64,000 nt of DNA, taken from contig CP099841.1 of NCBI GenBank assembly GCA_030062745.1, positions 3,968,001-4,032,000 on the forward strand, written 5' to 3'. This DNA comes from Capitulum mitella (taxonomy: Eukaryota; Arthropoda; Thecostraca; Pollicipedomorpha; Pollicipedidae). A program made the position numbers and the translations under genes. Below are positions 12,060-24,012 of the stretch, piece after piece. Position 1 is the first letter of the stretch; the number at the start of each line of letters is the position of its first letter. The notes under the pieces were generated by a model. It worked only from the letters and a program-made list of their open reading frames with translations, was not told the origin of the DNA and did no database searches.

Positions 12060-13560
12060 TCTTCAGGTGGTCCGTGTTGCCGCACTGGAAGCGCACGACC
12101 AGCTCGCCCTCCTGCATCGCAGACTTGCAGCGGAACAGGCGCGGCACGCGCTCGTGCATGCGCCGCGTGAAAATTCACTGCACGCAGAAAATCCCGCAGG
12201 ATGGGCAGCAGCGATAAAAACGCATGCTCTCCCGGAGCAGGCCGTACTTCAGCAGAAACGGCACGTTAAAGCTGGGGCGAATTATTCGTTAGTTCACAAC
12301 CACGTTGCTGCGGCCGACCACGCAGCCGTCGTTGGCTTCGTTGCCCTGGCAGCAGTAGTCCTCATCAGCCAGCTCTACTTCACCTGTCGGAGTCTTCTTG
12401 CACTGGCACGATATGAGGATCAGTCCGTCATTTTGGCCGACACGGTGCCCTCGGGCGGCGCCGCCTCGTCTGGGCCGCTGCCGCCGGTCACCGAGCCGGC
12501 CGGCGAGCCGGAGAGCGAGTCGATGCAGCCCCAGACGGCTGAAGGCACCGCCGGCGGGGTGACGCTGCTGCGGCGCAGCTTCGCCGCCGACGCCACCGAG
12601 CTGTCGCTGACGGCCGCCTCCCAACCACTTTTTCGTCCTCGAACTCATCAGTCGAGCCCCCAGAGCTCAAGTCGTGGGCGACACTACTCGGTGTAAACGA
12701 CTTTTTTCAGTATAACCTGACGCGTGCTCTTGATGACCGTGTGCCCCCCCCCCGTCATCATCCCCTCCCTGTTCGACACCTTACGTTCTTCAGTTGCATA
12801 GAATTCGAGGCTTCGTTCAGGGTTTTCTGAGTCATCCTCTCCACCTTCTGAAGCCTCGTCTTTAATGCCTTCAATCGCACCATCACAGGCGTTGGAGAAG
12901 AGGGGAGGGACCGGGGGCCGTGCCCCCTCCCACTTTTGGGGAAATTTAACATCTGCCCGATGGGGAATGTTATGTGGGGAAGACGCCTCTGCCGCCCCCC
13001 CCCCCCACTTTTCTGGATGTTCCTACGTTCATGCACATCATCCCCCATATCTTCCACAACTTCACGTCCCAAATCATCTTTGATATCTTCCAGCCGTTCA
13101 TCAGTACCGTCTTCCAGCGATTTAGCTTCAGAACCCTCCCGCTCCTTCATGTAACAGACTTCCTGCTGAACACTCTTCTGAGGAGACTCCTCTTTTTTCA
13201 CCTTCTCTTGGTGACCAGTGCGGCCGCCTTGTTCTTGCTGGTGGTGTTGGACGGCTTCCTTAACTTGATCAGCTTCTTGACGAGCCGGCCGGCTGGCGGG
13301 GCGTCGTCGTCGTCGTCGTCGACGTCGGTCCGGTCGGCCACGCGCCGCCGCTTGCCCCGCAGCTCTCCGGCCGGCTCGTCCTCGGGGCGCGGGCTGCGCT
13401 CGGCCAGCTCGGCCAGCTCCCGGCGCCGTGACCTGCGCCGCCCTGTTTCGCCGGACTCGGAGCCGCCCTCGCTGGCCGAGTCGTTTAGCCGATCAGGCGC
13501 AGCTGCCTGATCACTGGTTCTTCCGGGACCGGCTCCAGCCCGCACACGCCCTCCAGACTT
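12060..13560 (-). pseudogene. EHMT/G9a-like N-terminal and cysteine-rich region, broken
   Basis: Read right to left on the minus strand. 13560-13200 encodes an acidic/basic stretch ending in DVDDDDDDAPPAGRLVKKL and NTTSKNKAAALVTK. After a one-base frame break near 13197, 13195-13034 encodes KVKKEESPQKSVQQE and further acidic sequence. A MITE (12894-13033) follows; beyond it the frame resumes as IEGIKDEASEGGEDD, with a possible GTAAGG donor near 12784. 12650-12420 encodes a Ser/Pro-rich stretch (SSVTPPAVPSAVWGCIDSL). 12420-12060 encodes CQCKKTPTGE, DEDYCCQGNEANDGCV, RPSFNVPFLLK, RCCPSCGIFC, QCGNTDHLKTVQLTI. Order and spacing match the cysteine-rich domain that precedes the ankyrin repeats in EHMT1/2 (CSCRMETP ... 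CCPGCGYFC ... PHCGE). In-frame TAA (just after 12290) and TGA (near 12180) interrupt it. The ankyrin and SET domains, which methylate histone H3 lysine 9, are absent. The family call rests on remembered similarity and is moderate. Confidence 0.5.
12894..13033 (-). mobile_element. 140-bp MITE inside the EHMT-like frame
   Basis: Termini CACAGGCGTTGGAGAAG (left) and, read inwards on the minus strand, CATGAACGTAGGAACATCC. Flanks CGCACCAT (12886-12893) and CACATCAT (13034-13041) match at 6 of 8. Removing the 140 bp and one flank copy joins the minus-strand codons GAT GTG to ATT GAA and gives an open acidic frame, so the insertion site and duplication are supported independently. The interior shares ATGTTAAATTTCCCCAAAAG with the copy at 14336-14453. 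Confidence 0.85.
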
Positions 13561-13634
13561 CTCATCGCCCCGTTTTTGCACGTGTTCCCCTGAAAAACGG
13601 GCAAAGGAAGCGATAATCAACAACTTAAAATTGT

Positions 13635-14335
13635 GTTACCACCTCAACGAAGAAATGGACGTAATACCTGTGGCCAAACATGGAAAAAATGGACTAGAAA
13701 ATGGAATTTTCATCACCGCAAATTCTGGCACAGTCCCGCCCGTTCTAGCAATGGCATTGTGACACAATGACCCACGCATTTTGTGCCTACTTTACGTGTG
13801 GTTATTAAAACTACGCCTTTCGTTTCCGTAACAGCTATTCGAACGTTGTGCGGTTTTCCTTGAGGTTTGATGAGGCTGAGTTCACGAGACGTCACGAGCC
13901 CTCTTTACGAACGTGCATGGGCCTTTTATGAGTCAGTTCAGTCGCAAAGTAGTGTTCCGCGCAGCGACAGGATTTCCGAATAATCACCAGACATAAATGA
14001 CATCCGAGGCGTCACCAGGGTTTCAAACAAGACGAGTTTTCGAGGAAAAGGAGAGGCTAAGCCGTTTGTGTTATCCAATTGGAACAAATCCACCCGATGT
14101 TGAGTCAATATCCGAAGCAAAATTATGCAGTCACAAGCCAACAAAATTCCAAAAAGTGTTAGACAAAAGCTAATATAGGTATATGTAGGCAAAATATAGG
14201 AAAATATACAAAAGCTAATATATAGCTTGAGAGCTATCATAATGTATTTATGTCTACTTTACTTATGTCTTTGACGTTTTTACTTCTACCATCAGCAATA
14301 AATGACCTGCAATAACATCAGGTGTCAGGGATGTA
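13635..14335. other. No supported gene
   Basis: No recognised coding sequence. 14160-14225 has a short imperfect repeat of AAAAGCTAATATA. Confidence 0.4.
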
Positions 14336-14453
14336 GGAGCATTCAGAAAAAGTGTGGGGGCAAAGACGTTTTTCCCATAGGGCTAATGTTAAATTTCCCC
14401 AAAAGTGGGAGCCATGGCCCCCTACCCCCCCCCCCCCCCCTTCTACACCCATG
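14336..14453 (+). mobile_element. 118-bp MITE, same subfamily as 12894-13033
   Basis: Starts CAGGGATGTAGGAGCATTC and ends CTTCTACACCCATG, approximate inverses of each other. Flanks TCAGGTGT (14328-14335) and TCGGTTGT (14454-14461) match at 6 of 8. It contains ATGTTAAATTTCCCCAAAAG followed by a long poly-C run. Orientation is opposite to the 12894 copy. Confidence 0.8.
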
Positions 14454-14459
14454 TCGGTT

Positions 14460-15845
14460 GTCGAGATCAGGAGCTAAGATGCGAAGATTAATACATGAAT
14501 GGGTTGTTCTGCACCATACCCACTAAAAGCATTCTTGTGAAAACATTGAAACATGAAAACATGAAAACAAACACACAAACAAAACATGAAAACATAAACA
14601 CCACTTGTGAAAACATTGACGTGAAAAAGAAGCGCTCTGAAGAGCTTCACGAAAAGAAACTTCAGCACAATACCGTTTTGACGTTTAAAATCGATAGCTT
14701 AAATGTCTGCAAAATACCACTTTGCCATTCAGAAATAGGCCCGGAAACACTTCAGAAGTCCATGCGGGCAACAGTTTGATGGCGCCTGAGAAGAAATTTC
14801 ATGCTGGCGAGGTGAGCGAAACACTGGGTTCGCTCCAAGATCGTTCCTGTCCGGCCGCAGCGGTACCGTGACCCAGCCCAGCCGTCAGTCACCCGTCTCG
14901 GCGCCGGATTCGCGGCCGTCCTCCTCCGCAGATCCGGCGGCGGCGGCCGCCCACCGGCCCGCTAAAATCCCAGCCCTGGATATTGCTCACTGTGCCGGAT
15001 ATTGCTTACTAAGACGGCCTAACGAGGCACCGCCGACGCCGCCGGCGGCCACAAAACGACGACACAGCGCCGCCGGCGGAGCCGAGCCGAGCCGCCGGGC
15101 CCGGGGGCTGCAAAAAACCGCCGCGCCGTCTCCTCTCCGCCTGCGGCGCTCACTCGAGCTGACGAGTGGGAACGAGGAAACAATGAGGCGACGGTGCGCG
15201 GCGCGGCGCGCGGCCGGCCTGGCTGCACGCGGAGTACCGAAGAGCTGCCAGCGAAGAGCTGCCGCCCGGCCGGCGCGGCCACGAAGCTCCCGGAAATGTA
15301 TGGACCGTGGGGGTAATACGTCTGTGGGAGATATCGGCCTGGTGCGAGCTCGGCCGTTAGGAAGGATGTCGGGAGCGTTCCAGTTTCGAGTAAGTCAGAT
15401 ATTTCGAGTTGTACAAGGTCGCAGCGAATCGAAAGAACGTGCCTCAAACCCTTCTTAGACGGCTGCTGGACGTACTAAGACGTCTGTTCAACTGATGTCT
15501 TCATTTGCATGCTTGAAAGGTTGTCTTTCGGTAAGTGGATTACAAATCCTTCTGAAGCGAGCATTTCTGTGGGACAGAAGCGGGCATTTCTCATCCGAAA
15601 TCATTTCTGGAAAGGTGGGAACGCCTAAGAACCTTTGGGAGGGGTCTTAACCCTAGCCCGTGTAAACAACTTCTACATGACGCGGACGTACAGGGGATAA
15701 GACCCCCAGCCACTACCACACCGTGCGTCCTAGAGCGCCGCGGAAGAAAACAGCGTGTTGCGCGTGACGAGGTCTCGCGACTGGTGTCCTTTTTTAAGGT
15801 CCCAGGTCAACGGTGAATTTCCAGGTCGGGTGAAAGGTGGAAAAT
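14460..15845. other. No supported gene
   Basis: 14530-14610 is a GAAAACAT-type simple repeat. 14850-15360 is GC-rich and gives a 196-codon plus-strand frame rich in Arg, Ala and Pro without a recognised domain, most likely a compositional artefact. Confidence 0.4.
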
Positions 15846-15848
15846 TGT

Positions 15849-15935
15849 AAGCGGTAATTTTGAATTGCGAAGCGGTAAATTTGAATTCGAAAAGCGGTAA
15901 ATTGAAAATCAGTAAGCGGTACTTTTTCGGGTTTA
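15849..15935. repeat. 22-bp tandem repeat, four copies
   Basis: AAGCGGTA starts at 15849, 15870, 15892 and 15914, each followed by AATTTGAATT-like sequence. Confidence 0.8.
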
Positions 15936-15939
15936 AGCG

Positions 15940-17298
15940 CAAATGAACGCCAAAGAATAAATGACGATGAATCCAAACCGATACCATAGTGTTCGTCAGT
16001 CAGTTATGAGTCTATCTGTACACCGCATGATACACTACATTTTACCCATGGAGACCGATCCAGGTCATGCTGGTCAGTTCTCGTCAAGCGGGGTCGTCGG
16101 CTTAAATGAGTTCTCGGAGCTGTAGAAGCATTTTTGTAGATAATGATAGATGCTGAGGCAAATGCAGCATCTCCGTCAACAAACACTATTGTCGAATAAC
16201 ACATAAAGGTCATCTTAGGCCATTCACGGTCATAATGGGTCATCTAAAGCCCTCTTAGGTCATCCAAGGTTACCTGAAGCCAATGACCTAGAATGAGCCC
16301 GGAATAGCTAAAAATCGCAGTTTTGATGCCTTAAAAGTGTTTTCGATGTGATATCCAACACAGAATCTGATTTTAGGCACGCCGTGGTATTGCACACACT
16401 CCTCGGCCGACGCCGCTCCGCCCGTCGGAGCAAAAGCCAGGCGTTTGCTGTATTGCTCCCTCTTTTGATGAAATAGAAGATAAATCGCACCAAATTTGTA
16501 TCCATTCGATTCCTTACACCCCAAGCAATCCCAACGTATAAGTTGTTTTCGCGATGCCTATTTCCCATCGCATTCCCAAAAATAAAAAAGTGTTTCTCGC
16601 CGTAGCTCATGACTTCATTTTACACCCTCGGCAATCCTGGCAGTGAGGATGAGCTTATTAAATCAATGTATAGCCTTAAAGAACATATCATTTGGAGTCG
16701 AGCAATATATGTATATATATATCGCATTTGTGCGCTCCAACCGTCTTACAGTGAGACAAAACTGAGACCGTTGTAAACCGGCCGCATCGGCGCGCGAAAA
16801 CGGCTGACATGGTTCCCGTTATGACGTCATAGTCATAGTCTTCGTTACCATATATATCACCATACCATATATACCACATATATACACCATACCATACATG
16901 CCACATAAATATGACCATAAAAACCTAGGGGCATTTTTTCGAGGTCATTACTATGTAACAATGCCTACTTTCTAAGGGTGCGCTCATCTGGGAGCTCTTT
17001 TTGGGGCCTGCTTTACTATACAGGGGTGGCTCCAATGCATTTGTAGCAGACAATGCTAAAATTTCTTCACAGCCATAAAGTCGCTACCAAGGTCAGGCGA
17101 ACAGGGAGCTGGACGAAAGAATCCGGTGTATGGCAGGCGTATCGTTGAGAGGTTGTTGGGTCATCATCTGGTCACGGGCGAACGTGTCAGGGAGCTGAAG
17201 GCACGAGAAAAATATTCCCAGACCAAACGCTTGGGGCTAAGTTACTCTAAATTTGGGAACAGATAGAGGGGTCGGGGTCAGCTAATACAAGCTCAACA
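15940..17298. other. No supported gene
   Basis: 16200-16290 repeats a GGTCATCTTAGGCC-like motif. 16840-16920 is a CATATATACCA-type low-complexity stretch. No coding sequence was recognised. Confidence 0.4.
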
Positions 17299-17506
17299 CA
17301 GGGTTGTCGATTTGTATTCTTTCGAGGGGGCCCTGGCCCACCCAATGTTGATTTAGGCCCCTACAATGTTGGTTTGAGCCCCTCCAACATTTTAAGCCAG
17401 TTTTAAAGGGAACTGGGCAAAAATTACGAAAGAAACGGCCGCAGTAGATAAAAGATAGGCAGCAAGCACAGAATAAGGGATATAGTGATGTATCTATCTT
17501 TCTATC

Positions 17507-17599
<93 letters not shown>

Positions 17600-17789
17600 T
17601 ACATATTTACCTATATACATGGGATATACGCAATTTTTTACTTGAAAAATAGTAACGAAAAAACTCAAAAATTTCCATTGACCAAAATAAAGTGGGCTTT
17701 ATCCGTTGAGAAGCCCACATTTGGGAGAGGTTAGGTTGTCGGGCCGACGGCTCGGCCCACCCAATCATTTAAAGAAATTGACGCCCCTG
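17299..17789 (+). mobile_element. TA-carrying hAT-like MITE, copy 1 (491 bp)
   Basis: Starts CAGGGTTGTCGATTT and ends AAATTGACGCCCCTG; the repeats are inverted (consensus CAGGGGCGTCRATTT). Flanks GCTCAACA (17291-17298) and GCTCAGCA (17790-17797) match at 7 of 8, an 8-bp target duplication as made by hAT transposases. The interior has short blocks around GGCCC(C)TCCAA, then GATAAAAGATAGGC, a TA run (about 17511-17594), and a right part containing GAGGTTAGGTTGTCGGGC. The copy at 62525-63078 has the same blocks in the opposite orientation. No protein is encoded; short frames of Ile and Tyr come from the TA run. Confidence 0.92.
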
Positions 17790-20005
17790 GCTCAGCATAA
17801 CAGACTTTGATATCAGTGCGCTTCGGCAACCTCCAGGTTAATTATGCGAAAAGGAACGCATAGGGGGGGGGGATGCGGCCAACATTCGATGAAATTGTGT
17901 TTTCGATAACTATAATCACCATGCACTGGTCAGCTCTGTTGAATGTTCGGAGTTCCTACTGGGTGCAGTACTTTGATGCGGATATACTTTCCATGCCCTC
18001 ACGTCAGCTCATTTCCATTTTCTTGCCTACGAGCCTTCCTGCTCTTCGGCCCACTACGCGGTGCATCACTCGAGCGGCTGTTCCGTGAAATCCGCCGCAC
18101 ATGTCCGGCGGGATCCTGCAGCGTCTCAGCCGCGGCCATCCATCCGCCGAGGACGGTATCTCGGCAGCCAGACGGACCGGGGACCCGGCCCGGGCCCGCT
18201 ATCTGGCGGACCCCGTCGACGGATGGACGCTGACCCGCTGACGGACGCCTGGGTCCCCAGGGGGCCCCCTCCCCCGACAGGCCGACCCGGGCGAGCGCCG
18301 CAGTCAGCCTCTAGACAAATGGACGAATCAGACTGCCACGTGGCGGCAGTCACTCGGAATTTATACTGTCGGTTAGTATAAATGCGCCACATCAGTGAAG
18401 GAGTGTTTCGTTTACGTCCACCGGCGAGTCAGGTGCGTCAAGTCCAGACGCATTGCACCAGTTCCATACGTGTACGCACGATTTTAGAAAGAAAACGAAA
18501 AATACAATACTTTCCCACCAGAAGAAAATTGCTTCGCCCCCCACGCCTACCCAGCCATTGCTAAGGACGCCTCACTAGCCGGGCATTTTTTCAGTGTTTT
18601 GCGGTGAATGTATGGTTATATTGGACGTCGAAGCTCTTTTGCGAGGCCAAGAATAATAATTTGCCCAGAATTTAACCAAGAATAATAAATAACCTACAGC
18701 TTGACACCTATTCTCCGGAATGATGAGTTTCACAAGATTTTGTTTTCGGGTATGTGTCGGTAATCGCCCAATGGCAGTCTGACTCAGTCCGGACCGGGAC
18801 GTACAGTGACTGATCAGTCCAGACTCCGACCCAGTCCGCCCCGGACCCGTCGTCGGCCTGCGGGGCGGAGCAGACGGACAGACCGGACACTCGGATCTGA
18901 TGACACCCGCCCAGCTATCGCCGGGACGGGGCGCCCCGGTTCCGGGAACCACAGTCGGCCCGGGCCGCGGTGCCGTACTCGGAATCAGACGTAACCAGTC
19001 TGTGTCAGCTTCTATCGAACCGATACAATCCGCAACCGACGCTAATAAATTGGCGGCTCAGACACAATGGTCATATGGGTGCGTGTATTGTATCATGATC
19101 TAGATGGTAACCGGTTATCACTGGACGTCATTTCACAAGGCATTTGATACCTAATGATCCCCTAAACGGGATGATACAATACTACTTCATGTTACATAAC
19201 TTACAACTTATTATATGAGACTGTTTTACGTGACGAAATCGTTTGACTTGTTTACGTAGCCTTAAGAAAGCTCAATAAAAACCCTCAATGATGTATGGGT
19301 CACTATATAACGCAACATTTAAGAAACACGAAAATACTGGCATAACATCAGACTATAAATATCAGATAGCAACACAAAAATCCAAAACCGGACATTTCCA
19401 GTCAAAGGTAAAAACCACAATTCAAAGAAAGGCAAACGACTTCAAAGGATACGTCAATCAAACAACACGCAATGAATATTTAGAAGCGCTATGAGTTTGA
19501 TCCCAGTCACTTAAACTTCCAGCATTGCAGCATTAAGCTTTGCTCCACATGGATGGACTAAAGCACCACTGCATCACTTTGTACTGGAAATGTGAGCAGC
19601 ACTACATATATAATGAAATGAACACCGCGGCACGTCAACCAAAGCTCCCGGCATCAAACAAACCTGTATCACACCAGACAGCTCACCAGCATTTTCAGGC
19701 GCCTATTCATGGTGAAAGACTACGCTGAACGGGCAAACTGAGCAGTCCAAGGCCGGGGCAGCGTGCACGCCACGCTGAACGCGAACGGCAGACCGCCGAC
19801 AGCAGCGCCATCTACGCCACGTCCATACAGCACCGCCTGCCCTTTCTCCGGGTAACGCATCGCCGGCGTCCTCTCCTGCCGTCCCACTGCGCGCTCCTGC
19901 GCACTCACCAAAGACTAGACCTCCTCCGCGCCCCGCTACGCCGGGACAGCGGTCCAGACAGGGTCCGCCGGACCTCCAGGGCAGCGGCTGACCACCGAGA
20001 CCCCG
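17790..20005. other. No supported gene; downstream side of PPT2
   Basis: CpG-rich between about 18060 and 18330 and between 18780 and 19000. AT-rich from 19080 to 19700. The 3' untranslated part of the PPT2-like gene should run leftwards from 20005, but no clear polyadenylation signal was assigned. Confidence 0.4.
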
Positions 20006-23000
20006 TCAGTCCAGGTACGGCAGCACCGCCTGCCGGATGACGGTCACGTTGTGGTGCCACAGCACGTGCGGCACGCCGGCGAACGTGTGCAGCCGCATCG
20101 CCCGCCTCTTGTCCAGCGTCTTCAGGCCGATGTCGTCCTCCCGGTAGCCCCTGCGCCGGTGGACGGGCACCACCGTCATGTTGGCGTCGTAGAAGCCGAA
20201 CTGGCTGCAGGAGGCGGGGGCGGGGCGTCAGAGACCGCGCGGAATCGACGACAGCAGAGTGTCGGCACTAAATGAACCCGGCACAGCTCACGCAAGACCG
20301 AAAATCGCGCGCTCGCATTCGCGGACGGAGCCGACACCGCAGGACCGGAAACCGGGCGTCATCACCACCGCACCTTCGCCAAGAACGACGAATCCGGAAC
20401 ACACAGTCATCAACCGCGCTGACAAAAAAAGAGATTAGCGCCGAAAAAAAACGAATCATCAACACCATCTATCGTACAGAAATTTCATCTCTCCACTCAG
20501 GCAGGGTGGTGGCCGATAACATGACCCAGCCAGCAGGTAATGACTCCATCTCTCACCACCTCTGCTTAAGAGATGATTTCATCTCTCGCCTGCTCTGTCA
20601 CGGGGTGATGACTCCATCTCTCACCTGCTCCGCCAGGGGGTGACGACTCCATCTCTCACCTGCCTGTCAAGGGGTGATGACTCCATCTCTCACCTGCTCT
20701 GTCACGGGGTGATGACTCCGTCTCTCACCTGCTCTGCCAGGGGGCGACGACTCCATCTCTCACCTGCCTGTCACAGTGTGATGACTACATCTCTCACCTG
20801 CTCTGACAGGGGGGTGATGACTCCATCTCTCACCTGCTCTGGCAGGGGGTGATGACTCCATCAAAACCTGTTCTGCCATGGGGCGAGAACTCCATCTCTC
20901 ACCTGCTCTGCCAGGGGGGTGGTGACTCCATCTCTCACCTGCTCTGCCAGGGGGTGATGACTCCGTCGTCCGGCCCTCCGATCAGCACCAGCCGCCTCAG
21001 ACGGCACAGATTGCGCCGATACCGCTTCGAATCGGCCGTCACCGCCTGTCGCGCACGCAGCGACACTCAGCGACACGCAGCGAGACTCAATGAGTTGCGG
21101 CGCGACTCACTGAATTGCAGCAAGACTCAGTGACACGCGGCGAGACTTAGTGAGCCGTAGCGCGACTCGGTGAATCGTAACGAGACTCAGTGAATCGCAG
21201 CGAGGCCCAGTCACTAGAGGGGTCACCCAGTGACTCAAAGCGTGACCAAGTAACTTGGAGCGAAAATCAATGAATCGCAGCGACTCAGCGAACCAAAGCG
21301 AGACTCAGTGAAACGCAGCGAAACTAAATGAATCGCAGCCAGACCCGATATGGTGCCGCTGCAAGTTGTCGGACCTCCTGCTCGGCTCTGACTCGAGAAG
21401 AGGTGGGTATTACTTCAACGCAGAGGGCGTTATGTTCGCAGAACACGAGAAGTACTGTGGGGGTGCTGGCACGGTACAAAACTGTTTTGAAAACGTTCCA
21501 TCGGTGGCGCCACAAGGCTGAGATAGTCATCTGAATTGCTCCATTAAAGGTGGAGAAACCACACGGTATATCGAGTTAGTCTTGAAGAGGAGGAGTGTTT
21601 TGACGGTTCTTTCCTTTACGCCAGCCCCAAAGCAAAAAAAGACGGAAGCCTACGTTTGAAAACCAGTTCCAGAAAGCATATCAGATCTGCACAACCTTGT
21701 GCTGATAAAAGCTGACATGCATGCGGCAGTCATTTGTCACAAACACACATCCACGTTGACGGTGCAGCATAACCAAGGGTCTCGCGCTTGCTTCTGGCTA
21801 TTTCCCGTTAGCTAACCGTCAAACACCAAAAACGCTCCTTTTAAAGGCATTCCACAAAAAGGGGTTCTACCATCAAACTGCGCGAACCTCTAACAGATGC
21901 ATCGCTACTCCGTAAGCTTTGACGCACAGCAGCTCCAGTGACAGCACCAACGATCTACCACGATGTCCGCGGTGATCGCGAGTCAGCCGTCCGTCAGCTT
22001 CGTTCGGCGCACCTCGTTGTCGATGGGCGCCAAGAAGCGGCTGTAGGCGACGTACTTCTTCTGCTGGTGCGGGTCGTTCCAGTAGTTGCCGACCGACGTG
22101 TACTGGCCGAGCCGGTTGTAGAAGAGCCGGTACGCCTCGTCGCGCACCACGCCCGGGAACACGAGGTGCAGGAAACCGTCTGCAACGGCCACCGGTCAGC
22201 AACCGCCGCAGCCGAGTCCGCCGCAGACCGCGATCCACGACGACGAAAATGTCCACGGAAACGGACGTCATATCGGGCAAAACGGCGTCTTGGAAACTGT
22301 CGAGGAACGTTTGCCGAGCAGCTGGTTATCCTTTCAGACTCTCTGGTCGCATTTTGCACTGTTTTATGCAGGAACTTGGAACGCATCAATAACGGGTGGT
22401 CAGAAACGGACCCCAACGTTTTGCCATTCATCCTGCAAAACCCAACATGAACTTTATTCATCACACAAAAAGCAATATGTCAAGAAAAAAAAACTTGTGA
22501 AAGTTTGCAAAAAAAAAACAAACAAAACAAGGCAACAGTTCGTGAATGGAGCGGGCTGCTAAACAAAGGGTCCGGTGCTCGGGCTACCGGTAAACTTACC
22601 TCCAAACTGACCAGCCTGGGGTGGAGCTGAGTGAAATGAAAGTGCTTATGTTATGGTTGTCCCAGTTTTCTATCACTCCTCGGGCAACCAAACCACCTTG
22701 CGAGTACCCTGAAAAATGAGCACAGGCAAGAATGGTACAAGTTCCTTGACTATGTCTCTTGAATGTCTCAAAAACATACAAGCAGGCCAGATTAATAACA
22801 AGTATCCAGCAGAGAGAGAAGAAATACAAGAAATTAAAAATGCAAGAAAAAATACAAGAAATCTGCCATATCACTGGCAACAGAATTGCAGGTGAAAGAC
22901 TGCTTGAGTTTTGATGGCATCCATACTAAAAGGTGGCGTATAAAATGCATGCTTTGTAATGGAATTCAATCAGTGTTTTCGTTCTGTCTATTTCCTTTTA

Positions 23001-23948
23001 AAAGAAGCACAAAGATCCCAAATCCTACTGACAGTAGCCTAAGACACTGGGCAAAACAACTGTGACTACAACTCATGGCAGGGACTGGTACCAGTCTCTG
23101 AAACTTGGGGTCAATAATACCATTCAGCAAGTTCAAGCACAAAAGGACAGACAAGGACAGCATAAGCACAAGACACATTACAAAAGAATACATATGAAAT
23201 GACATAAACCTACCCTTTATTTCATTCTATGATTATTTTCTTTGGGTTTCTGAGCAAGTAACTTGATTTGTGAATCATAATATCCATTATGCTTCCAACT
23301 GACCTATTTTTTCAGGGTTTAAAAATTATTTCTGGCTAATTTTTCATGCTATTTTCATCAACATCCCCCTGTCATCCACTGCACAATGATGCAACAAAAG
23401 TTAGAAGACCTGGAGCAAGTCATCACTGAGGGATGATGTCAAGGCCAGACTACAGTTTTTTTTTTTTTTAATAATCATCCACAATTCCACAGAAAATTGG
23501 ACACTGAAAACATGACCAGCAACACTACTGCACCAATCCCAATTTCTTTCTGGAAAGTTGCTATAGTAGGACATACGTATTTTAAATTCCATGCATCACA
23601 CTATACATGTGACAGCTCACATACTTTCAAATACCTAATAAGTTGATAACCCTTAAAAAAACACTACTTACCTATCAGGTTCACCTTCTTCTGTTCTGTT
23701 TTTCAGAAGCTTTTTCATCTCTGACTGGAATCCCTTTACCTGTCTCCACATAGGCTCCAGGCTGTAGTAGTCAGGAAACAAATTCATGTTGTGCACTTCA
23801 GTGCCAGGATGGGCCTGGAAAAAATCAAGAAAACTTTAGAAAGCATGTCATCACCTCTACCTGTTGTGTAAAAGGTAATATGCAAGGTTCTTGCTAAACA
23901 TGTGTTCTTCTTGCAACAAGAAGAGCACATGTTGCCCCTGACTGCAAC

Positions 23949-24012
<64 letters not shown>

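Noticed and set aside
12178..12184. In-frame TGA in a cysteine-rich protein as a selenocysteine codon
   Set aside because: A second in-frame stop (TAA after 12290), frame breaks and a MITE in the same locus make decay the simpler explanation, and no SECIS element was recognised.
14868..15458. 196-codon plus-strand frame as a gene
   Set aside because: Composition-driven Arg/Ala/Pro content, a similarly long frame on the opposite strand, no domain.
17299..17789. Microsatellite with unrelated flanks
   Set aside because: Inverted termini, an 8-bp duplication and a second copy with the same flanks show that it is a transposable element containing the TA run.
20538..20975. CRISPR-like array of regular repeats
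   Set aside because: The units are contiguous with no unique spacers, and they match an adjacent exon-intron junction; the setting is eukaryotic.
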